Origin: G963667675 sp963667675
Lineage (GTDB): Bacteria; Chloroflexota; Dehalococcoidia; Lucifugimonadales; UBA3495
Direction of reading: 5' to 3'
Assembly (NCBI GenBank): GCA_963667675.1
Contig: OY763929.1
Location: 2,046,001 to 2,110,000 of the forward strand
DNA: 64,000 bases
Shown here: positions 8,746 to 16,370 of the stretch, in pieces
Position numbering within the stretch: the stretch's first letter is position 1
Layout: every line of letters begins with the position of its first letter
Notes under the pieces: generated by a model
Seen by the model: the letters and a program-made list of their open reading frames with translations, nothing else
Told to the model about the DNA's origin: nothing
Databases searched by the model: none
Made by a program: the position numbers and the translations under genes

Positions 8746-10086
8746 CTACTCTGTATCTTGGGTCAACTCGGATTGCCGGGTACGTAGAAATTCCTGCATC
8801 AAGTCCGCGTAGCGTTCCCGCTCTACTTCCAATGTGCCGCCCTTGGCCAGCAAATCCTTGTTTATCTGGCGGCGCAACTCGTTCAATTTCGACTCTTCAT
8901 CGGGAGTCAACGTGTCCTTCTCGCGGAGCTGCCGCAACTGGTTGACACGGTCAACCGTAAGCTGGTCTGTCGGCTCGTCTACGCCCATCATTGTCCGTAG
9001 AATCTCGTCAGCGGTCCAGCCTATCACGTCCTCGGTGTTGGTACTCGCCGTGACTGCCCCATGTTCGTCCCGCTTCAGCAGATGCACCTGCCCGGCTTTC
9101 AGGCCGGCCACCACGAAGGGAGAATGGGTGGAGGCGAAAATCTGCAACTTTGGGAAATGCTCCAGTAACGCCGGGATAACCCGTCTCTGCCACGTGGGAT
9201 GCAGGTGGTTTTCTATTTCGTCTATTAGCAGAACCGCTGGCTTTTTCTCCCAGCCAACAGCCCAATCGCAGTGGTGCGCCATCTTTAGCGCCAAAGCCCA
9301 GACCCATAATAGAGTGACTTGGGTCCCAGCACTCAGGGCGCCGGCATACAGCGGTTCGCTCAGATTATCGTCGGTCGTCCATATACCCATGTCATGATGG
9401 ACAATCCTTCCCGTGTCACTAATCTCCCGTTCTTCATCCATCTCAACGTAGGGATGTGGACCGTCGTCATGGATTACCTCGGAGCAAATGCTCCTGGCAC
9501 AAGAGTGGCCCACCTCCAAAGCCTTTCTGAATTGGCTTTGTTTGTTCCGATAACCGCCAAGTCTACGACGAATATAGTCTATGCCCTCTTCCAACAAAGC
9601 GCCATCGAAGCTGCCAATAGGATTTCTGAAATCAGTACGGAACACGTCTTCCAGGGATTTCCAGTTAGGAGGATATGGTCGGTAATCCCCATCATCGTCC
9701 TTTTCATGCTCGTGGGATATTGTTTGATCAAAAATGTCCTGGGAAGGGAGGTTGACCCGAGTCGCAGGCACATAGAATAGTGACACCGTATCATCCGGGA
9801 TCAATATTTCCGGTATTATTTCATCCAAGTCGTCGCGTGGCCAACCTTCGTTTAAGTCTATAGCGACAAACCCAACCGCGTTTTTGGAGTTGAAAACCAA
9901 GTCACCGTCACCAGCACCGAGTGCCCGCTCAAGTTTCCCAGACCACGCACTATTCATTGCTCGTAGAATGGTGCTCTTGCCGGAGGCGTTGGGGCCGATG
10001 AACAGGTTCACATGTTCATCGCACTTGAAAGAAACGTATTTTGTTAAAGGCGGCAGTAGGTTGATTTCTAGCGACTTTATGTGCAC
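8746..10086 (-). CDS. AAA/ABC-type ATPase, PtuA-like (Septu)
   Basis: A 446-residue cytoplasmic ATPase of the OLD/SMC-like ABC group. Walker A is GPNASGKST at residues 31-39, an LSAG signature lies near 251, Walker B VLLIDE at 285-290 is followed by ENHLHPTWQ, and the STHSPFVV His switch is at 319-326. The C-terminus is charged and helical. A GTG start at 10086 is used. Paired 5 bp upstream of an HNH nuclease gene, it matches Septu PtuA, which senses infection and controls PtuB. The body is less GC-rich than flanking metabolic genes, consistent with transfer. Gabija (no UvrD helicase) and Zorya are not supported. Confidence 0.8.
   Translation of the reverse strand: MHIKSLEINLLPPLTKYVSFKCDEHVNLFIGPNASGKSTILRAMNSAWSGKLERALGAGDGDLVFNSKNAVGFVAIDLNEGWPRDDLDEIIPEILIPDDTVSLFYVPATRVNLPSQDIFDQTISHEHEKDDDGDYRPYPPNWKSLEDVFRTDFRNPIGSFDGALLEEGIDYIRRRLGGYRNKQSQFRKALEVGHSCARSICSEVIHDDGPHPYVEMDEEREISDTGRIVHHDMGIWTTDDNLSEPLYAGALSAGTQVTLLWVWALALKMAHHCDWAVGWEKKPAVLLIDEIENHLHPTWQRRVIPALLEHFPKLQIFASTHSPFVVAGLKAGQVHLLKRDEHGAVTASTNTEDVIGWTADEILRTMMGVDEPTDQLTVDRVNQLRQLREKDTLTPDEESKLNELRRQINKDLLAKGGTLEVERERYADLMQEFLRTRQSELTQDTE
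10044..10073 (-). promoter_or_regulatory. Promoter of the Septu-like operon
   Basis: This interval is the start region; the promoter elements are at 10144-10173. On the minus strand TTGAGC (10173-10168) and TATACT (10149-10144) are separated by 18 bp. Transcription would start at about 10137, giving a leader of roughly 50 nt to the GTG at 10086. It faces away from the nucleotidyltransferase/XRE promoter, so the two modules are divergent. Confidence 0.35.
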
Positions 10087-10226
10087 TGCAATGACTCTTT
10101 AGTGGCCCGGTCTGTCGTCACGGCCAATACGCCCGACCTGTTAAGTATACCAACTCTGTTCCGGGCGGCTCAATGCCGTAACTACCTATCGCATCCCGAT
10201 AGCGACAGCAACCGCAGTGTCCTTGG

Positions 10227-10255
10227 TTGACAATGGAGCGACACAATGTTATCGT
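10227..10255 (+). promoter_or_regulatory. Promoter of the NTase/XRE pair, apparently leaderless
   Basis: TTGACA at 10227-10232 and TATCGT at 10250-10255 are 17 bp apart. The expected transcription start falls at 10261-10263, coinciding with the GTG at 10262. This supports a leaderless mRNA and argues against the longer frame starting at 10217. Confidence 0.5.
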
Positions 10256-10261
10256 TGTGTT

Positions 10262-10702
10262 GTGATACCACAGTCGGAGGTAAGCGGACTTCTCCCGCCG
10301 GGAATCCACTGGGCAACTTGGAGCGAATTTCTTGCCAGGTTCGGGACCAGTCCCTGGAGGCGACAGTTGGCCGCCGGCCTTAGAGCCGCAGCGGAGAACC
10401 TGAAGGAAGCCGGTTGCCATACGGTATACGTCAACGGGAGCTTTGTCACGAACAAATACGTTCCTAACGACTTCGACGCCTGCTGGGTTGAGGATGGAGT
10501 GGACCCACTTGTTCTTGACCCCGTTCTGCTGACGTTCGACCCTGGCAGAGTGACGCAGAAGGTCAAATATCTTGGGGAGTTGTTCCCGGCGTCGGCGATG
10601 GCAAGCGGAGACGGATTCTCGTTCCTGGAGTTCTTCCAAACCGATAAGGAAACTGGAAACCCGAAAGGAATAATCGCCATAAACTTGGGAGACTTGAGAT
10701 GA
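10262..10702 (+). CDS. DUF6932-like nucleotidyltransferase-fold protein (putative toxin)
   Basis: About 146 residues starting VIPQSEVSGLLPPGIHWATW. The VYVNGSFVTNKYVPNDFDACW segment is a GS-x-x-T...D-x-D nucleotidyltransferase active-site pattern, and the rest (LDPVLLTFDP, GELFPASAMASG, FLEFFQTDKETGNPKGIIAI) matches the DUF6932-type family as I recall it. The family sits in small operons with XRE proteins, where a toxin role by nucleotide transfer is suspected. The gene overlaps the next start by an ATGA. GTG 10262 is chosen because the family begins there and the promoter lies just upstream; GTG 10217 is the alternative. Confidence 0.6.
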   Translation: MIPQSEVSGLLPPGIHWATWSEFLARFGTSPWRRQLAAGLRAAAENLKEAGCHTVYVNGSFVTNKYVPNDFDACWVEDGVDPLVLDPVLLTFDPGRVTQKVKYLGELFPASAMASGDGFSFLEFFQTDKETGNPKGIIAINLGDLR

Positions 10703-11133
10703 TAAAGAATGAAAGGCAATACAAGGTCACCAGGGCCCAGGCGGCGAAATTCTCGGATGCCCTGAATAGTCTCAGGCAACGCACTGATGAGGAGGGCATA
10801 CATCCGCTTATTGCCAAGGCCCAGGAGGATGCACTGAGCAGTCAACTGTCGGACTTGGAGAACGAGTTGCGCGAGTATGAGTCCCTGAAATCCGGGGATT
10901 TCCAGGTGGACTCGCTGGGGGTCGTCGCCGACCTGTCTTCAATCCTCATCAAAGCTCGGATCGCGCAGGGTTTGAGCCAGAGAGACTTGGCCGAAAGAAT
11001 CGGAGTGAAGGAGCAGCAGATACAGCGTTACGAGGCGACGGACTACGCCTCGGCCAATCTGGCCCGAATCAAGGAGGTGGCGGCCGTCTTCAGTGTGAAA
11101 ACCGATAGTCCGGAGTCACCGCCAGAAGGCTGA
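10699..11133 (+). CDS. XRE-family helix-turn-helix protein (putative antitoxin)
   Basis: 144 residues: a helical N-terminus (QYKVTRAQAAKFSDAL..., then LIAKAQEDALSSQLSDLENELREYESLKSG) and a C-terminal Cro/CI HTH at about residues 80-135 (LIKARIAQGLSQRDLAERIG, then VKEQQIQRYE). Its ATG overlaps the stop of the preceding gene by 4 bp, so the products are made together. DNA-binding partners in such pairs usually repress the operon and neutralise the enzyme. That role is inferred from layout; no operator is obvious beside the promoter at 10227-10255. Confidence 0.75.
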   Translation: MIKNERQYKVTRAQAAKFSDALNSLRQRTDEEGIHPLIAKAQEDALSSQLSDLENELREYESLKSGDFQVDSLGVVADLSSILIKARIAQGLSQRDLAERIGVKEQQIQRYEATDYASANLARIKEVAAVFSVKTDSPESPPEG

Positions 11134-11162
11134 TTGTAGCCGGGGCGCGCTTCTGCTATGAT
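11134..11162 (+). promoter_or_regulatory. Promoter of tatA
   Basis: TTGTAG at 11134-11139 and TATGAT at 11157-11162 are 17 bp apart, directly after the XRE stop codon. This places the start near 11169, about 35 nt before the tatA ATG, so tatA is independent of the XRE pair. Confidence 0.5.
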
Positions 11163-11203
11163 GGCTCCGTTATCCACGCGGCGAATTCAACTAGAGGACC
11201 GAG

Positions 11204-11419
11204 ATGCCAAGAATAGGGCCTATTGGCCTACCAGAACTGCTGATAATCCTGGTCATAATCCTGCTGATTTTCGGCGCCAGGAAGCTGCCGGAAATTGGCT
11301 CCTCATTGGGCAAGGGCATCAGGACCTTCAAGAGCGCCGTCACCGGCGAGGACGAAAAGGCCCGGGACGACCAGCAGCAGGCGGGCGGGAACCCCGGCGA
11401 CGACGCCAAGCAGTCCTAG
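11204..11419 (+). CDS. tatA: Twin-arginine translocase subunit TatA
   Basis: 71 residues: a short N-terminus, one membrane helix (LPELLIILVIILLIFGARKLPEIG), the F-G hinge, an amphipathic helix (GSSLGKGIRTFKSAV) and a charged Gln/Asp-rich tail. This is the standard TatA/E build. TatA oligomers form the passage for folded Tat substrates at the cytoplasmic membrane. AGAGGA precedes the ATG. tatB and tatC are 1 kb away on the opposite strand, converging on it, so the three Tat components are encoded by two units. Confidence 0.93.
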   Translation: MPRIGPIGLPELLIILVIILLIFGARKLPEIGSSLGKGIRTFKSAVTGEDEKARDDQQQAGGNPGDDAKQS

Positions 11420-11450
11420 ACTGCCAGCCTCCGGCTGTCCAGGCACTAAA

Positions 11451-11480
11451 GACCGGCCTACGCATGGCCGGTCTTGTTAT
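11451..11480 (+). terminator. Intrinsic terminator after tatA
   Basis: GACCGGCC (11451-11458) and GGCCGGTC (11466-11473) form an 8-bp stem with a 7-nt loop, followed by TTGTTATT. Confidence 0.8.
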
Positions 11481-11640
11481 TCCCGGGGTGTGTGCCATGC
11501 CTTAGATTCCCGCTCGGATGGAATGGCGGGCTGGGGCATAGGAGCGACCGCGGCGCATGGCCTTGGCACGCGTTGATGCCTGAAACGGGCCTTTGACAAG
11601 CTCCGGCCGAACGTGGGAGGGGCAGGTACAGGGCCCTTGC

Positions 11641-12411
11641 TCAATCAGAGTGGGGGACTGGGGTGATAGACTTGGTGGCGTCACTGTCTCGGCCCCGGCT
11701 CCCCACGCGCACCAGCAGGATGCCCAGTTCGTACAGGGCGATCAGGGGCGCGGCGACCAGGGCCTGGTTTACCGGGTCGAAGGTCGGAGTGATGATGGCC
11801 GCCAGGATGAAGGCAATCACGAACCAGTAGCGGCGGAAGCGGCTGAGCTTGTGGACATTGACTATTCCCAGCAGGGCCAGCAGGTACATGACCAGCGGCG
11901 TCTCGAAGGCCAGGCCCATCCAGAACAGCAGCCTGACCATCAGGTTGACGATATTGCTGATCTTGATAAGGGGTACGGCCACGTCGTCGCCGAAGGTTAA
12001 CAGGAAGTGCAGCGCCGGCGGGGTCAACACGAAGTAGCCGAAGGCCAGGCCCGCGGCGAAGCACAGCAACGCCCCCGGCAGGAAGGCCAGCAGATAGCGC
12101 CTTTCCTTGGGAGTCAGGCCCGGCGCCACGAACATGACGACCTGGTACAGGATGATGGGAAAGGCGATGATGAAGCCGGCGACGAAGGATACTTTGATGC
12201 TGGTGGTCAGCAACTCGGTGACCTCGGTGAAGACAATCTGACCGCCAGCGCCGGTTTCCAAGTCACGGGCCGGGCGAACCAGCACGTCGATGATCTCCCG
12301 GAAGAAGGCCCAGGAGACAGCGCTGCCTGCTAGTAGGGCCAGCACTGAGATGACTACCCGCCGCCGGAGTTCGGACAGGTGCTGGAGCAGGGTCAGCTCG
12401 CGCTCACTCAT
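11641..12411 (-). CDS. tatC: Twin-arginine translocase subunit TatC
   Basis: 256 residues from the ATG at 12411 (MSERELTLLQHLSELRRRVV). LLQHLSELRRR is the conserved signal-peptide-binding N-terminus, followed by six membrane helices with FTEVTELL, F-APGLTPKERR and a P-E-type loop (FGMAFETPLV-like LAFETPLVMYLL). TatC recognises twin-arginine signals. The start lies inside the end of tatB (8-bp overlap), so the genes are coupled; an open extension upstream of 12411 overlaps tatB and is not used. Confidence 0.94.
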   Translation of the reverse strand: MSERELTLLQHLSELRRRVVISVLALLAGSAVSWAFFREIIDVLVRPARDLETGAGGQIVFTEVTELLTTSIKVSFVAGFIIAFPIILYQVVMFVAPGLTPKERRYLLAFLPGALLCFAAGLAFGYFVLTPPALHFLLTFGDDVAVPLIKISNIVNLMVRLLFWMGLAFETPLVMYLLALLGIVNVHKLSRFRRYWFVIAFILAAIITPTFDPVNQALVAAPLIALYELGILLVRVGSRGRDSDATKSITPVPHSD

Positions 12412-12661
12412 CTCCGGCCTTGGTGTCCGTTTTCGTGTCTTGGGAATGCGTTGGCTTGGAATCTGGAGGTTCCCGTCGCCGCTCGGACTCCTGCTGCTCC
12501 AGGCTGGCCGCCTCGGCAACCTCGTTGAAGGTACGGCGCAGGTTGCTCAAGAACTTGCCCGCCGACCGCGCCGTGGATATGGACCGGCCGGGCCCCAGCA
12601 CCAGGAAGGCGACCAAGAAGATGACCAATATCTCCAGGAGGCCGACGCCCATGAAGTTCAC
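12404..12661 (-). CDS. tatB: TatB-like twin-arginine translocase subunit
   Basis: 85 residues with one N-terminal membrane helix (VGLLEILVIFLVAFLVLGPGR) followed by an amphipathic helix (SISTARSAGKFLSNLRRTFNEVAEAA) and a charged tail. Its position directly before tatC and the longer charged tail favour TatB over TatA. TatB binds TatC in the receptor complex. The ATG at 12661 overlaps the stop of the upstream methyltransferase-Maf gene as ATGA. tatC starts before this stop, so all three genes are translationally linked. Confidence 0.85.
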   Translation of the reverse strand: MNFMGVGLLEILVIFLVAFLVLGPGRSISTARSAGKFLSNLRRTFNEVAEAASLEQQESERRREPPDSKPTHSQDTKTDTKAGDE

Positions 12662-14496
12662 GGCTGGCCCCCGTTATTGGGACAGCTTGGGCCGCATTCT
12701 CCCGGCGCGGGGGCGGTCTTCCAGTAGGTGGTGTCGCACCCCAGTCGTTCCAGCATCTGCTCCGCCAGGCACAAGGGCAAGCCGACAATGTTGCTGTAGC
12801 AGCCGTCCCACGACTCTGCCGGGCGCAGGGTCTGGTCCTGCACCCCGTAGCCTCCGGCTTTGTCCAGGGGAGCGCCGGACAGGACGTAGGCCTCCAGTTC
12901 CTCGTCGGAGAAGTTACGCAGGGTTATGTCACTGATCATCGCATCGGTCAGGATGCGCCCGGAGGCGGCGTCGATAACGGTGACGCCGGTGGTCACCTGG
13001 TGGCTAGTGCCCCTCAGCAGCCGCAGCATCCTGCGGGCGTCGTCGGCGTCTTCTGGCTTCCCTAGTGATTCTCCGTTTAGGACTACGGTGCTGTCGGCAG
13101 CCAGGATGTAGCCGTAGTCCATCCGGCTGGCCGCCGCCTGGGCCTTGGCCTGGGACAGGCGGGCGGTCATTTCCTGTGGCGATTCCCCGGCCAGGCTGTC
13201 CTCCGCCACGTCCGCCGGCATCACTTGAAAGCTCACCCCCAGGCCAGCCAGAAGCTGCCGCCTTCTGGGCGACGCCGAGGCCAGCACCATCGGGGCGGAC
13301 GCTGCGGCGCGCTCTAGGAACGCGACGCACTCAACGTGGTGGGTCTGGGGAAACATGTCCAGCGGGACCACCTGCTTTAACGTGTAGTCGCTGTCGCAAA
13401 GGGGCTTCAGGTCCCGGGCCATGGTCTCGGCGTCGCAGGAAACGTAGGCCACCCGCGCCGGGGCAAGCTCTAGCAAGTTGTCCAAGGCTTTGGGTTGGCA
13501 TCCGGCCCGGGGCGGGTCCAGCACCACCGCGTCGGGCTGGGCGTCCAAGCTGCCCAGGACTTCCTCGGTCCTGCCCAGCACAAACTCCAGATTGGGCACG
13601 CCAGCGGCATTGGCCCGGCAGTCGGCCACCGCCGCCGAGGACTCTTCCACCGCTACGACCTTCTTGACGTGCGACGCCAGCAGGATGGCGAAGGCGCCAA
13701 CCCCGGTGTAGGCGTCCAGCAGCACGTCATCCTGAGTCAACCGCAGGCCGCGGCGCACCACCTCCGCCGCCTGGGCCGCCTGTTCCACGTTCACCTGGAA
13801 GAACGAGGGAGACGAAACCCGGAAGGTCTTGCCCGCCACAGAATCGGCGTAACTCTTCTGCCCGGTGGGAATGGTTATGTCCGGGTTGAACAACCTGGGC
13901 TGCACCAGGACATCGCCGGTCTCTTGACCAGCCCGCACCGAAAGCTGGGTGGTCTCCCAGCACTTGCCCTGGAGTTGGCCCAGGCATTCGTTGATTGCCC
14001 CGTGCATGATCATGCAGCGGTCGATGTCGACAAAGCGCCGGGAGGCCCGGTTGACGAAGCCCAGCACACCGCCGTCCCTGACGGTGAACCTGGCGTGGTT
14101 GCGGTAGTTCAGCTGGCGAGGGGACGGAATCACGGCGGCGACGGGAGGGTCGGTAAATTGACCAATTCGCTGCAGCGCGTCGATGACCCTCTCCCGTTTG
14201 GTATCCAGTTGGTGCCTGTAACTGATATGCAGCCACTGGCAGCCGGTGCAGTCGCCGAAATAGGGGCACGGGGGTTCTACGCGGTGCGGCGACGGCTCCA
14301 GCACCTCCACCACCCGCGCCGCCAGCCGCCTGCGGCGAATGTCCACCACCTCGGCCACCACCCTCTCGCCGGGGATGCCGCCGAAGACGAACACGTCCCA
14401 CCCGTCATGGCAGGACATGGCTTCGCCCAGCCGGCCCCACGCGGTCAGTTCCAGGACGAGCTTCTCGCCGACGACGGGTTTCACTGCTGTTGACAT
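12658..14496 (-). CDS. RlmD/TrmA-type RNA (uracil-5) methyltransferase fused to Maf nucleotide pyrophosphatase
   Basis: 612 residues in two parts. Residues 1-400 are a class I RNA m5U methyltransferase: a TRAM-like N-terminus, the Fe-S cysteines in CPYFGDCTGC, the SAM motif LDAYTGVGAFAI, VLDPPRAG, and the SCDAETMARDL nucleophile. From residue 403 it is a complete Maf/YhdE protein: LASASPRRRQLL, YILAADSTVV, and LDKAGGYGVQ. Maf proteins hydrolyse dTTP/UTP or modified nucleoside triphosphates. No stop, start or Shine-Dalgarno separates the halves. The gene leads the operon into tatB and tatC. Fusion to Maf is the odd feature; both active sites look intact. Confidence 0.9.
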   Translation of the reverse strand: MSTAVKPVVGEKLVLELTAWGRLGEAMSCHDGWDVFVFGGIPGERVVAEVVDIRRRRLAARVVEVLEPSPHRVEPPCPYFGDCTGCQWLHISYRHQLDTKRERVIDALQRIGQFTDPPVAAVIPSPRQLNYRNHARFTVRDGGVLGFVNRASRRFVDIDRCMIMHGAINECLGQLQGKCWETTQLSVRAGQETGDVLVQPRLFNPDITIPTGQKSYADSVAGKTFRVSSPSFFQVNVEQAAQAAEVVRRGLRLTQDDVLLDAYTGVGAFAILLASHVKKVVAVEESSAAVADCRANAAGVPNLEFVLGRTEEVLGSLDAQPDAVVLDPPRAGCQPKALDNLLELAPARVAYVSCDAETMARDLKPLCDSDYTLKQVVPLDMFPQTHHVECVAFLERAAASAPMVLASASPRRRQLLAGLGVSFQVMPADVAEDSLAGESPQEMTARLSQAKAQAAASRMDYGYILAADSTVVLNGESLGKPEDADDARRMLRLLRGTSHQVTTGVTVIDAASGRILTDAMISDITLRNFSDEELEAYVLSGAPLDKAGGYGVQDQTLRPAESWDGCYSNIVGLPLCLAEQMLERLGCDTTYWKTAPAPGECGPSCPNNGGQP

Positions 14497-14823
14497 ACCT
14501 GGCCCTACTATACTTTAACCCGTTCCCCAAGCCAAGAAAGGCCCATACCGGTGACCTCATGTCTTTCCGAGCGATGCCGAAGAATCCAAGCGCCGCGCCT
14601 TTTCCATGACGCATCGGATTCTCCCCATCCTCCCGGGTTACTGACACATGGCCCTTGCGCCGAACCGTGGGTCAGTCATACCATCTAAGTGGTTCCTAAT
14701 TGACGCGCGATAAAGGAAGCGGCCGCCGCATCCCGCCGGACAGCTAACGACCCAACAATCCTGGAAATGTCTCAGAAACATCGGCTCCTACCGCCTCGGC
14801 AGCCCAACCTGGCAACCGCACAA

Positions 14824-14853
14824 ATGTCCCAGAATGTCCCAAGATGTCCCAGC
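14824..14853. repeat. Three 10-bp direct repeats, core ATGTCCCA
   Basis: Units begin at 14824, 14834 and 14844 and share ATGTCCCA followed by two variable bases. The helical-turn spacing fits cooperative protein binding on one DNA face. A related array, in opposite orientation, lies at 61488-61517. Confidence 0.7.
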
Positions 14854-14907
14854 AACACGAAAAGGCCCCCCGGCCTACCGCACCCGCCGGCTAGGGGCGG
14901 CCGCAAG

Positions 14908-14936
14908 TTGACCCTATATTTGAAGGGGTATACACT
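14908..14936 (+). promoter_or_regulatory. Promoter of trxA
   Basis: TTGACC at 14908-14913 and TACACT at 14931-14936 with a 17-bp spacer (TATACA overlaps the -10). The leader to the trxA ATG is about 70 nt. Confidence 0.6.
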
Positions 14937-15015
14937 GGTTTGAAAGTCCTACGAAGCCCGGCCCATCGCCGGACATCTAAACTCAATGGACTCCCCTGGT
15001 GGTTTGGAGGCAGAA

Positions 15016-15345
15016 ATGGCGGAACCCGTCGAGGTAACTGAATCTAACTGGGACGACACGGTGCTCAACTCGGACGTGCCGGTGCTCGTGGACTTCTGGG
15101 CCGAGTGGTGCGGCCCCTGCAAGATGATTGCTCCGACCGTCCATGAAATGGCCGTCGAGTACGACGGGCAGTTGAACGTGGGCAAGGTCGACGTGGACAG
15201 CAACCCCAACATCGCCATGAAGTACGGCGTGCGCAGCATTCCCGCCTTGATTTTCTTCAAGGACGGCAAGCCGGTGGACCAGATCGTGGGGGCCGTGCCC
15301 AAGGGAGTGCTCCAGAAGAAAGTGGACGCGGTGTTGACCGGCTAA
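15016..15345 (+). CDS. trxA: Thioredoxin
   Basis: 109 residues with the classic FWAEWCGPCKMIAP active site (CGPC), then a conserved cis-Pro in RSIPALIFFKDGKPV and a C-terminal helix. It is a cytoplasmic thiol-disulfide reductant. The ATG at 15016 follows GGAGG at an ideal distance; the open frame reaches an earlier ATG at 14986 but without a ribosome-binding site. The cysteines are ordinary Cys, not Sec, despite the tRNA-Sec gene 20 bp downstream. Confidence 0.96.
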   Translation: MAEPVEVTESNWDDTVLNSDVPVLVDFWAEWCGPCKMIAPTVHEMAVEYDGQLNVGKVDVDSNPNIAMKYGVRSIPALIFFKDGKPVDQIVGAVPKGVLQKKVDAVLTG

Positions 15346-15366
15346 CAGTCTCTGAGTCCGTGTCGG

Positions 15367-15463
15367 GGGAGTGGATAGGGCCCGGTGGCCCTTGCGGACT
15401 TCAAATCCGTTATGCCTCGTGACGAGCGGGGTAGGTGGGTTCGACTCCCTCGCACTCCCGCCA
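15367..15463 (+). tRNA. selC: tRNA-Sec (selenocysteine, anticodon UCA)
   Basis: The sequence GGACTTCAAATCC gives an anticodon arm with loop CTTCAAA and anticodon TCA. A 6-bp D stem AGGGCC/GGCCCT closes a 4-nt loop, a long extra arm pairs CTCG/CGAG around 15416-15426, the T loop is TTCGACT, and the acceptor GGGAGTG pairs with CACTCCC before G-CCA, which is encoded. Extended D stem, long variable arm and UCA anticodon are diagnostic of tRNA-Sec rather than tRNA-Ser. One T-stem and the eighth acceptor pair look mismatched. It shows that this genome decodes UGA as selenocysteine. Confidence 0.9.
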
Positions 15464-15467
15464 ACTA

Positions 15468-15500
15468 AGCCCGGTTCTCAATACGAACCGGGCTGTTATT
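15468..15500 (+). terminator. Intrinsic terminator after trxA-selC
   Basis: AGCCCGGTTC (15468-15477) pairs perfectly with GAACCGGGCT (15485-15494) across a 7-nt loop, then GTTATTATG. It lies 4 bp after the tRNA CCA. Confidence 0.8.
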
Positions 15501-15586
15501 ATGTCCAAGTTGGCCGGCACGGGTAGGGTCGCCGCGGCTACTGCCCAACCCAGCCCAATTGTACCCAGCCGGGCAAGGAGGCGTCC

Positions 15587-16195
15587 ATGCCAGAGGGAAT
15601 GGACCTGTTCGAGGCAATACACACCCAGCGGGCCATCAGGTCTTTCAAGCCGGACCTCGTTCCGGACCATCTGATTACCACGCTGCTGGAAGCTGCCGTC
15701 AAGGCCCCCAACGGGGGCAACGTCCAAGACTGGCGGTTCATAGTCATCCGCGACCAAGAGACCAAGCGCAAGATTGGACAGTTGTATCGGACGGGAACCA
15801 GGTCCAAGATCGACCCCAACTGGCCCGCCCAGCGGCGAAGGATTTACACCTCGGCCCAGGAACTGGAGGACCATTTAGAGGAAGTGCCGGCGTTAATCCT
15901 GGTATGCATTCCGCCCTATCCAGGGGAGCCCAATCCGGGGGCGATGATATTCCCCGCCGTCCAGAACATACTGCTGGCCGCCCGAGGCCTGGGGTTGGGC
16001 AGCGTGTTGACCGTCAGGCAAAGCCGGCACGAACAGGAACTCAAAGAACTGCTGGACATACCAGAGGGCATGCAAACCGCGGCCTTGCTGCCCATTGGGT
16101 ACCCCGCCGAAGGAGCCCGCTACGGCCCGACCAGCCGCAAGCCGGTGGCAGAAGTGGCCTTCAGAGAGACATGGGGGGATAGTTGGGGTCGTTAA
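15587..16195 (+). CDS. Nitroreductase family protein
   Basis: 202 residues of the FMN-dependent nitroreductase fold: LFEAIHTQRAIRSFKPD at the N-terminus (phosphate-binding RAIRxF), EAAVKAPNGGNVQDWRF, AVQNILLAARGLGLGSVLT and a C-terminal YGPTSRKPVAEV. GGAGG precedes the ATG. Family members reduce nitro, quinone or F420/FMN-linked substrates with NAD(P)H; the substrate here is unknown. A clear paralog sharing APNGGN and the SRKP ending lies at 56840-57463. Confidence 0.9.
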   Translation: MPEGMDLFEAIHTQRAIRSFKPDLVPDHLITTLLEAAVKAPNGGNVQDWRFIVIRDQETKRKIGQLYRTGTRSKIDPNWPAQRRRIYTSAQELEDHLEEVPALILVCIPPYPGEPNPGAMIFPAVQNILLAARGLGLGSVLTVRQSRHEQELKELLDIPEGMQTAALLPIGYPAEGARYGPTSRKPVAEVAFRETWGDSWGR

Positions 16196-16370
16196 GCTCG
16201 GCGCAGTGATTCGCTACACCAGAACAATGAGTTGGGGGCCGGCGACATCACTAAGGAGAGGCGCGGGCTAGGGAACTGACAACTGACGTTGCCGACCTGA
16301 CTGTACCGTAGAGCCATCCACAAGAATGGCGCTCTGCTATACTCGATCTGATTCAAATCCAAGTTGAGAC

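Larger units (their letters stand above)
14497..15015. other. 519-bp intergenic region with 10-bp direct repeats and the trxA promoter
   Basis: No credible gene. It contains three ATGTCCCA units at 14824, 14834 and 14844, exactly 10 bp apart, plus a looser ATGTCTCA near 14766, then the trxA promoter at 14908-14936. On the minus side TATAGT near 14508 may be the -10 of the methyltransferase-Maf operon. Confidence 0.6.

Noticed and set aside
8078..10086. Retron or Gabija assignment for the ATPase/HNH pair
   Set aside because: No reverse transcriptase or retron RNA and no UvrD-like helicase adjoin; Septu fits better.
14824..14853. CRISPR-like array
   Set aside because: Units are 8-10 bp with no spacers and no cas genes nearby.
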